In this document: piece by piece, positions 52,521 to 62,570 of the stretch | Layout: each line of letters opens with the position of its first letter | Numbering within the stretch: position 1 is the first letter of the stretch | Assembly (NCBI GenBank): GCA_963932145.1 | Contig: CAWVQA010000092.1 | Span: forward strand, 434,001-498,000 | Direction: 5' to 3' | Length of the DNA: 64,000 nucleotides | DNA from: Acanthosepion lycidas | Taxonomy: Eukaryota > Mollusca > Cephalopoda > Sepiida > Sepiidae | Position numbers and translations under genes: made by a program | The notes under the pieces: generated by a model | What the model was told of the DNA's origin: nothing | Seen by the model: only the letters and a program-made list of their open reading frames with translations | Database searches by the model: none

Positions 52521-55500
52521 TTGCCTTCAAATTCATACCGTGATCGTAGCATGCATGGACTCGTCTCATATGACTGGGATTTCCATGAAAAAGATTGTGG
52601 GCACAAAATGGGTGATCACTGTAAATTTCTCTTCTGTTTCCCATTACTATTTCTATTTTACTTCCTCAATTTAGCATTATGGACTGGGAAAGACCTAATC
52701 TAAGATCTGCAAAAAAATATTTTGCCTTCAAATTCATACCGTGATCGTAGCATGCATGGACTCGACTCATATGACTGGGATTTCCATGAAAAAGATTGTG
52801 GGCACAAAATGCGTGATCACTGTACATTTCTGTTCTATTTCCCATTAGTATTTCTATTTTACTTCCTCAATTTAGCATTATGGACTGGGAAAGACCTAAT
52901 CTAAGATCTGGAAAAAAATATTTTGCCTTCAAATTCATACCGTGATCGTAGCATGCCTGGACTCGACTCATATGACTGGGATTTCCATGAAAAAGATTGT
53001 GGGCACAAAATGGGTGATCACTGTACATTTCTCTTCTGTTTCTCATTACTATTTCTATTTTACTTCCTCAATTTAGCATTATGGACAGGGAAAGACCTAA
53101 TCTAAGATCTGCAAAAAAATATTTTGCCTTCAAATTCATACCGTGATCGTAGCATGCATGGACTCGACTCATATGACTGGGAATTTCATGAAAAAGTTTG
53201 TGGGCACAAAATGGGTGATCACTGTACATTTCTCTTCTGTTTCCCATTACTATTTCTATTTTACTTCCTCAATTTAGCATTATGGACAGGGAAAGACCTA
53301 ATCTAAGATCTGCAAAAAAATATTTTGCCATCAAATTCATACCGTGATCGTAGCATGCATGGACTCGACTCATATGACTGGGATTTCCATGAAAAAGATT
53401 GTGGGCACAAAATGGGTGATCACTGTACATTTCTCTTCTGTTTCCCATTACTATTTCTATTTTACTTCCTCAATTTAGCATTATGGACAGGGAAAGACCT
53501 AATCTAAGATCTGCAAAAAAATATTTTTCCCTTCAAATTCATACCGTGATCGTAGCATGCCTGGACTCGACTCATATGACTGGGATTTCCATGAAAAAGA
53601 TTGTGGGCACAAAATGGGTGATCACTGTACATTTCTCTTCTGTTTCCCATTACTATTTCTATTTTACTTCCTCAATTTAGCATTATGGAAAGAGAAAGAC
53701 CTAATCTAAGATCAGCAAAAAAATATTTTGCCTTCAAATTCATACCGTGATCGTAGCATGCCTGGACTCAACTCATATAACTGGGATTTCCATGAAAAAG
53801 ATTGTGTGCACAAAATGGGTGATCACTGTAAATTTCTCTTCTGTTTCCCATTACTATTTCTATTTTAATTCCTCAATTTAGCATTATGGACTGGGAAAGA
53901 CCTAATCTAAGATCTGCAAAAAAATATTTTGCCTTCAAATTCATACCGTGATCGTAGCATGCCTGGACTCGACTCATATGACTGGGATTTCCATGAAAAA
54001 GATTGTGGGCACAAAATGCGTGATCACTGTACATTTCTCTTCTGTTTCCCATTACTATTTCTATTTTACTTCCTCAATTTAGCATTATGGACAGGGAAAG
54101 ACCTAATCTAAGATCTGCAAAAAAATATTTTGCCTTCAAATTCATACCGTGATCGTAGCATGCATGGACTCGACTCATATGACTGGGATTTCCATGAAAA
54201 AGATTGTGGGCACAAAATGCGTGATCGCTGTACATTTCTCTTCTGCTTCCCATTACTATTTCTATTTTACTTCCTCAATTTAGCATTATGGACAGGGAAA
54301 GACCTAATCTAAGATCTGCAAAAAAATATTTTGCCTTCAAATTCATACCGTGATCGTAGCATGCCTGGACTCGACTGATATAACTGGGATTTCTATGAAA
54401 AAGATTGTGGGCACAAAATGCGTGATCACTGCACATTTCTCTTCTGTTTCCCATTACTATTTCTATTTTACTTCCTCAATTTAGCATTATGGACAGGGAA
54501 AGACCTAATCTAAGATCTGCAAAAAAATATTTTGCCTTCAAATTCATACCGTGATCGTAGCATGCATGGACTCGTCTCATATGACTGGGATTTCCATGAA
54601 AAAGATTGTGGGCAGAAAATGTGTGATCACTGTAAATTTCTCTTCTGTTTCCCATTACTATTTCTATTTTACTTCCTCAATTTAGCATTATGGACTGGGA
54701 AAGACCTAATCTAAGATCTGCAAGAAAATATTTTGCCTTCAAATTCACACCGTGATCGTAGCATGCATGGACTCGACTCATATGACTGGGATTTCCATGA
54801 AAAAGATTGCGGGCACAAAATGGGTGATCTCTGTACATTTCTCTTCTGTTTTCCATTACTATTTCTATTTTACTTCTTCAATTTAGCATTATGGACAGGG
54901 AAAGACGTAATCTAAGATCAGCAAAAAAATATTTTGCCTTCAAATTCATACCGTGATCGTAGCATGCATGGACTCGACTCATATGACTGGGATTTCCATG
55001 AAAAAGATTGTGGGCACAAAATGTGTGATCACTGTACATTTCTCTTCGGTTTCCCATTACTATTTCTATTTTACTTCCTCAATTTAGCATTATGGACAGG
55101 GAAAGACCTAATCTAAGATCTGCAAAAAAATATTTTGCCTTCAAATTCATACCTTGATCGTAGCATGCCTGGACTCTACTCATATGACTGGGATTTCCAT
55201 GAAAAAGATTGTGGGCACAAAATGCGTGATCACTGTACATTTCTCTTCTGTTTCCCATTACTATTTCTATTTTACTTCCTGAATTTAGCATTATGGACAG
55301 GGAAAGACCTAATCTGAGATCTGCAAAAAAATATTTTGCCTTCAAATTCATACCGTGATCGTAGCATGCATGGACTCGACTCATATGACTGGGATTTCCA
55401 TGAAAAGATTGTGGGCACAAAATGGGTGATCTCTGTACATTTCTCTTCTGTTTCCCATTACTATTTCTATTTTACTTCCTCAATTTAGCATTATGGACAG

Positions 55501-56540
55501 GGAAAGACCTAATCTAAGATCAGCAAAAAAATATTTTGCCTTCAAATTCATACCGTGATCGTAGCATGAATGGACTCGACTCATATGACTGGGATTTCCA
55601 TGAAAAAGATTGTGGGCACAAAATGGGTGATCACTGTACATTTCTCTTCTGTTTCCCATTACTATTTCTATTTTACTTCCTCAATTTAGCATTATGGACA
55701 GGGAAAGACCTAATCTAAGATCTGCAAAAAAATATTTTGCCATCAAATTCATACCGTGATCGTAGCATGCATGGACTCGACTCATATGACTGGGATTTCC
55801 ATGAAAAAGATTGTGGGCACAAAATGGGTGATCACTGTACATTTCTCTTCTGTTTCGCATTACTTTTTCTATTTTACTTCCTCAATTTAGCATTATGGAC
55901 AGGGAAAGACCTAATCTAAGATCTGCAAAAAAATATTTTGCCTTCAAATTCATACCGTGATCGTAGCATGCCTGGACTCGACTCATATGACTGGGATTTC
56001 CATGAAAAAGATTGTGGGCACAAAATGGGTGATCACTGTACATTTCTCTTCTGTTTCCCATTACTATTTCTATTTTACTTCCTCAATTTAGCATTATGGA
56101 AAGGGAAAGACCTAATCTAAGATCAGCAAAAAAATATTTTGCCTTCAAATTCATACCGTGATCGTAGCATGCATGGACTCGACTCATATGACTGGGATTT
56201 CCATGAAAAAGATTGTGGGCACAAAATGGGTGATCACTGTACATTTCTCTTCTGTTTCCCATTACTATTTCTATTTTACTTCCTCAATTTAGCATTATGG
56301 ACAGGGAAAGACCTAATCTGAGATCTGCAAAAAAATATTTTGCCTTCAAATTCATACCGTGATCGTAGCATGCATGGACTCGACTCATATGACTGGGATT
56401 TCCATGAAAAAGATTGTGGGCACAAAATGGGTGATCACTGTACATTTCTCTTCTATTTCCTATTAGTATTTCTGTTTTACTTCCTCAATTTAGCATTATG
56501 GACTGGGAAAGACCTAATCAAAGATCTGCAAAAAAATATT
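52521..56540 (+). repeat. Region VIII: 20 mixed units
   Basis: Twenty units, net 0 bp (+1 in 53521-53532 'atatttttccc', -1 in 55401-55410 'tgaaaagatt'). No tandem HOR is visible. The run 54733-55735 foreshadows the block at 58953 (shared 'gattgcgggc', 'gttttccatt', 'cttcttcaat', 'accttgatcg', 'ggactctactc'). The unit at 55536 has 'gcatgaatgg', losing the SphI palindrome. The unit at 56340 ends 'aatcaaagatctg', so its forward frame runs into the next unit. Confidence 0.87.
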
Positions 56541-58952
56541 TTGCCTTCAAATTCATACCGTGATCGTAGCATGCATGGACTCGACTCATATGACTGGGAT
56601 TTCCATGAAAAAGATTGTGGGCCGAAAATGTGTGATCACTGTACATTTCTCTTCTGTTTCCCATTACTATTTCTATTTTACTTCCTCAATTTAGCATTAT
56701 GGACAGGGAAAGACCTAATCTAAGATCTGCAAAAAAATATTTTGCCTTCAAATTCATACCGTGATCGTAGCATGCCTGGACTCGACTCATATGACTGGGA
56801 TTTCCATGAAAAAGATTGTGGGCACAAAATGCGTGATCACTGTACATTTCTGTTCTGTTCCCCATTAGTATTTCTATTTTACTTCCTCAATTTAGCATTA
56901 TGGACAGGGAAAGACCTAATCTAAGATCTGTAAAAAAATATTTTGCCTTCAAATTCATACCGTGATCGTAGCATGCCTGGACTCGACTCATATAACTGGG
57001 ATTTCCATGAAAAAGATTGTGGGCACAAAATGCTTGATCACTGTACATTTCTCTTCTGTTTCCCATTACTATTTCTATTTTACTTCCTCAATTTAGCATT
57101 ATGGACAGGGAAAGACCTAATCTAAGATCTGCAAAAAAATATTTTGCCTTCAAATTCATACCGTGATCGTAGCATGCCTGGACTCGACTCATATGACTGG
57201 GATTTCCATGAAAAAGATTGTGGGCACAAAATGCTTGATCACTGTACATTTCTCTTCTGTTTCCCATTACTATTTCTATTTTACTTCCTCAATTTAGCAT
57301 TATGGACAGGGAAAGACCTAATCTAAGATCTGCAAAAAAATATTTTGCCTTCAAATTCATACCGTGATCGTAGCATGCATGGACTCGACTCATATGACTG
57401 GGATTTCCATGAAAAAGATTGTGGGCACAAAATGGGTGATCACTGTACATTTCTCTTCTGTTTCCCATTACTATTTCTATTTTACTTCCTCAATTTAGCA
57501 TTATGGACAGGGAAAGACCTAATCTAAGATCAGCAAAAAAATATTTTGCCTTCAAATTCATACCGTGATCGTAGCATGCATGGACTCGACTCATATGACT
57601 GGGATTTCCATGAAAAAGATTGTGGGCACAAAATGGGTGATCACTGTACATTTCTCTTCTATTTCCTATTAGTATTTCTATTTTACTTCCTCAATTTAGC
57701 ATTATGGACTGGGAAAGACCTAATCTAAGATCTGCAAAAAAATATTTTGCCTTCAAATTCATACCGTGATCGTAGTATGCCTGGACTCGACTCATATAAC
57801 TGGGATTTCCATGAAAAAGATTGTGGGCACAAAATGGGTGATCACTGTAAATTTCTCTTCTGTTTCCCATTACTATTTCTATTTTACTTCCTCAATTTAG
57901 CATTATGGACTGGGAAAGACCTAATCTAAGATCTGCAAAAAAATATTTTGCCTTCAAATTCATACCGTGATCGTAGCATGCCTGGACTCGACTCATATGA
58001 CTGGGATTTCCATGAAAAAGATTGTGGGCACAAAATGCGTGATCACTGTACATTTCTCTTCTGTTTCCCATTACTATTTCTATTTTACTTCTTCAATTTA
58101 GCATTAGGGACAGGGAAAGACCTAATCTAAGATCTGCAAAAAAATATTTTGCCTTCAAATTCATACCGTGATCGTAGCATGCATGGACTCGTCTCATATG
58201 ACTGGCATTTCCATGACAAAGATTGTGGGCAGAAAATGTGTGATCACTGTAAATTTCTCTTCTGTTTCCCATTACTATTTCTATTTTACTTCCTCAATTT
58301 AGCATTATGGACAGGGAAAGACCTAATCTAAGATCTGCAAAAAAATATTTTGCCTTCAAATTCATACCGTGATCGTAGCATGCATGGACTCGACTCATAT
58401 GACTGGGATTTCCATGAAAAAGATTGTGGGCACAAAATGCGTGATCACTGTACATTTCTCTTCTGTTTCCCATTACTATTTCTATTTTACTTCCTCAATT
58501 TAGCATTATGGACAGGGAAAGACCTAATCTAAGATCTGCAAAAAAATATTTTGCCTTCAAATTCATACCGTGATCGTAGCATGCATGGACTCGACTCATA
58601 TGACTGGGATTTCCATGAAAAAGATTGTGGGCACAAAATGCGTGATCACTGTACATTTCTCTTCTGCTTCCCATTACTATTTCTATTTTACTTCCTCAAT
58701 TTAGCATTATGGACAGGGAAAGACCTAATCTAAGATCTGCAAAAAAATATTTTGCCTTCAAATTCATACCGTGATCGTAGCATGCCTGGACTCGACTCAT
58801 ATAACTGGGATTTCAATGAAAAAGATTGTGGGCACAAAATGCGTGATCACTGTACTTTTCTCTTCTGTTTCCCATTACTATTTCTATTTTACTTCCTCAA
58901 TTTAGCATTATGGACAGGGAAAGACCTAATCTAAGATCTGCAAAAAAATATT
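56541..58952 (+). repeat. 12-unit HOR, copy 1 (2412 bp)
   Basis: Diagnostic units in order include 'gggccgaaaatgtg'; 'ctgttccccattag' with 'gatctgtaaaa'; 'catataactggg/gcttgatc'; 'gcttgatc'; standard with 'agatcag'; 'ctatttcctattag'; 'gtagtatgcc' with 'ctgtaaatttc'; 'cattagggac'; 'ggcatttccatgac'; then 'ctgcttccc' and 'tttcaatgaa' with 'tgtacttttc'. The block recurs at 60159-62570 with three differences that I can see (58086 'cttcttcaat', here only; 'gatcgctg' and 'tacatcctc' in the other copy only). Confidence 0.92.
57345..57545 (+). repeat. Representative 201-bp monomer (internal map)
   Basis: This unit is close to the commonest sequence. By my count it has 74 G+C of 201 (about 37%). Unit positions: 29-34 gcatgc (SphI), 31-36 atgcat (NsiI, only in units with A at 35), 46-53 tcatatga (contains NdeI), 92-99 gtgatcac (contains BclI), 106-152 a T/C-rich stretch, 183-188 agatct (BglII in most units, agatca here), 191-197 an A7 tract, and a 10-bp palindrome aaaatatttt across the unit boundary. 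CpGs lie at 19-20, 25-26 and 42-43; a fourth appears at 91-92 in units reading 'atgcgtgat'. The most variable sites I see are 6 (t/a), 35 (a/c), 44 (a/t/g), 91 (g/c), 127 (c/g), 147 (c/g), 165 (a/t), 174 (c/t) and 188 (t/a). Confidence 0.95.
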
Positions 58953-60158
58953 TTGCCTTCAAATTCATACCGTGATCGTAGCATGCATGGACTCGACTCA
59001 TATGACTGGGATTTCCATGAAAAAGATTGCGGGCACAAAATGGGTGATCTCTGTACATTTCTCTTCTGTTTTCCATTACTATTTCTATTTTACTTCTTCA
59101 ATTTAGCATTATGGACAGGGAAAGACGTAACCTAAGATCAGCAAAAAAATATTTTGCCTTCAAATTCATACCGTGATCGTAGCATGCATGGACTCGACTC
59201 ATATGACTGGGATTTCCATGAAAAAGATTGTGGGCACAAAATGTGTGATCACTGTACATTTCTCTTCTGTTTCCCATTACTATTTCTATTTTACTTCCTC
59301 AATTTAGCATTATGGACAGGGAAAGACCTAATCTAAGATCTGCAAAAAAATATTTGGCCTTCAAATTCATACCTTGATCGTAGCATGCCTGGACTCTACT
59401 CATATGATTGGGATTTCCATGAAAAAGATTGTGGGCACAAAATGCGTGATCACTGTACATTTCTCTTCTGTTTCCCGTTACTATTTCTATTTTACTTCCT
59501 GAATTTAGCATTATGGACAGGGAAAGACCTAATCTGAGATCTGCAAAAAAATATTTTGCCTTCAAATTCATACCGTGATCGTAGCATGCATGGACTCGAC
59601 TCATATGACTGGGATTTCCATGAAAAAGATTGTGGGCACAAAATGGGTGATCTCTGTACATTTCTCTTCTGTTTCCCATTACTATTTCTATTTTACTTCC
59701 TCAATTTAGAATTATGGACAGGGAAAGACCTAATCTAAGATCAGCAAAAAAATATTTTGCCTTCAAATTCATACCGTGATCGTAGCATGCATGGACTCGA
59801 CTCATATGACTGGGATTTCCATGAAAAAGATTGTGGGCACAAAATGTGTGATCACTGTACATTTCTCTTCTGTTTCCCATTACTATTTCTATTTTACTTC
59901 CTCAATTTAGCATTATGGACAGGGAAAGACCTAATCTAAGATCTGCAAAAAAATATTTGGCCTTCAAATTCATACCTTGATCGTAGCATGCCTGGACTCT
60001 ACTCATATGATTGGGATTTCCATGAAAAAGATTGTGGGCACAAAATGCGTGATCACTGTACATTTCTCTTCTGTTTCCCGTTACTATTTCTATTTTACTT
60101 CCTGAATTTAGCATTATGGACAGGGAAAGACCTAATCTGAGATCTGCAAAAAAATATT
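58953..60158 (+). repeat. Two tandem three-unit blocks between 12-unit HOR copies
   Basis: Units 58953, 59154, 59355 and 59556, 59757, 59958. The last two of each triplet (59154-59555 and 59757-60158) appear identical and share 'atatttggcc', 'accttgatcg', 'ggactctactcatatgatt' and 'tttcccgttac'. The first units differ: 58953 has 'gattgcgggc', 'cttcttcaat' and 'gacgtaacc'; 59556 has 'tttagaatt'. A related series lies at 54733-55735, 4220 bp upstream (21 units less 1 bp). Confidence 0.88.
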
Positions 60159-62570
60159 TTGCCTTCAAATTCATACCGTGATCGTAGCATGCATGGACTC
60201 GACTCATATGACTGGGATTTCCATGAAAAAGATTGTGGGCCGAAAATGTGTGATCACTGTACATTTCTCTTCTGTTTCCCATTACTATTTCTATTTTACT
60301 TCCTCAATTTAGCATTATGGACAGGGAAAGACCTAATCTAAGATCTGCAAAAAAATATTTTGCCTTCAAATTCATACCGTGATCGTAGCATGCCTGGACT
60401 CGACTCATATGACTGGGATTTCCATGAAAAAGATTGTGGGCACAAAATGCGTGATCACTGTACATTTCTGTTCTGTTCCCCATTAGTATTTCTATTTTAC
60501 TTCCTCAATTTAGCATTATGGACAGGGAAAGACCTAATCTAAGATCTGTAAAAAAATATTTTGCCTTCAAATTCATACCGTGATCGTAGCATGCCTGGAC
60601 TCGACTCATATAACTGGGATTTCCATGAAAAAGATTGTGGGCACAAAATGCTTGATCACTGTACATTTCTCTTCTGTTTCCCATTACTATTTCTATTTTA
60701 CTTCCTCAATTTAGCATTATGGACAGGGAAAGACCTAATCTAAGATCTGCAAAAAAATATTTTGCCTTCAAATTCATACCGTGATCGTAGCATGCCTGGA
60801 CTCGACTCATATGACTGGGATTTCCATGAAAAAGATTGTGGGCACAAAATGCTTGATCACTGTACATTTCTCTTCTGTTTCCCATTACTATTTCTATTTT
60901 ACTTCCTCAATTTAGCATTATGGACAGGGAAAGACCTAATCTAAGATCTGCAAAAAAATATTTTGCCTTCAAATTCATACCGTGATCGTAGCATGCATGG
61001 ACTCGACTCATATGACTGGGATTTCCATGAAAAAGATTGTGGGCACAAAATGGGTGATCACTGTACATTTCTCTTCTGTTTCCCATTACTATTTCTATTT
61101 TACTTCCTCAATTTAGCATTATGGACAGGGAAAGACCTAATCTAAGATCAGCAAAAAAATATTTTGCCTTCAAATTCATACCGTGATCGTAGCATGCATG
61201 GACTCGACTCATATGACTGGGATTTCCATGAAAAAGATTGTGGGCACAAAATGGGTGATCACTGTACATTTCTCTTCTATTTCCTATTAGTATTTCTATT
61301 TTACTTCCTCAATTTAGCATTATGGACTGGGAAAGACCTAATCTAAGATCTGCAAAAAAATATTTTGCCTTCAAATTCATACCGTGATCGTAGTATGCCT
61401 GGACTCGACTCATATAACTGGGATTTCCATGAAAAAGATTGTGGGCACAAAATGGGTGATCACTGTAAATTTCTCTTCTGTTTCCCATTACTATTTCTAT
61501 TTTACTTCCTCAATTTAGCATTATGGACTGGGAAAGACCTAATCTAAGATCTGCAAAAAAATATTTTGCCTTCAAATTCATACCGTGATCGTAGCATGCC
61601 TGGACTCGACTCATATGACTGGGATTTCCATGAAAAAGATTGTGGGCACAAAATGCGTGATCACTGTACATTTCTCTTCTGTTTCCCATTACTATTTCTA
61701 TTTTACTTCCTCAATTTAGCATTAGGGACAGGGAAAGACCTAATCTAAGATCTGCAAAAAAATATTTTGCCTTCAAATTCATACCGTGATCGTAGCATGC
61801 ATGGACTCGTCTCATATGACTGGCATTTCCATGACAAAGATTGTGGGCAGAAAATGTGTGATCACTGTAAATTTCTCTTCTGTTTCCCATTACTATTTCT
61901 ATTTTACTTCCTCAATTTAGCATTATGGACAGGGAAAGACCTAATCTAAGATCTGCAAAAAAATATTTTGCCTTCAAATTCATACCGTGATCGTAGCATG
62001 CATGGACTCGACTCATATGACTGGGATTTCCATGAAAAAGATTGTGGGCACAAAATGCGTGATCGCTGTACATTTCTCTTCTGTTTCCCATTACTATTTC
62101 TATTTTACATCCTCAATTTAGCATTATGGACAGGGAAAGACCTAATCTAAGATCTGCAAAAAAATATTTTGCCTTCAAATTCATACCGTGATCGTAGCAT
62201 GCATGGACTCGACTCATATGACTGGGATTTCCATGAAAAAGATTGTGGGCACAAAATGCGTGATCACTGTACATTTCTCTTCTGCTTCCCATTACTATTT
62301 CTATTTTACTTCCTCAATTTAGCATTATGGACAGGGAAAGACCTAATCTAAGATCTGCAAAAAAATATTTTGCCTTCAAATTCATACCGTGATCGTAGCA
62401 TGCCTGGACTCGACTCATATAACTGGGATTTCAATGAAAAAGATTGTGGGCACAAAATGCGTGATCACTGTACTTTTCTCTTCTGTTTCCCATTACTATT
62501 TCTATTTTACTTCCTCAATTTAGCATTATGGACAGGGAAAGACCTAATCTAAGATCTGCAAAAAAATATT
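60159..62570 (+). repeat. 12-unit HOR, copy 2 (2412 bp)
   Basis: Matches 56541-58952 unit for unit at an offset of 3618 bp (18 units), then is followed immediately by a third copy. The unit at 61968 has 'gatcgctg', also seen in the related unit at 54130, so that site may be a conversion from, or retained from, an older unit. Confidence 0.92.

Noticed and set aside
57371-57392. RNA polymerase III A/B-box-like sequences ('tagcatgcatgg' and 'gactcgactca')
   Set aside because: Each resembles the box consensus in part (A-box one mismatch, B-box three), but they overlap or abut instead of being tens of bases apart, and no tRNA fold is evident. A tRNA-derived origin is unsupported.
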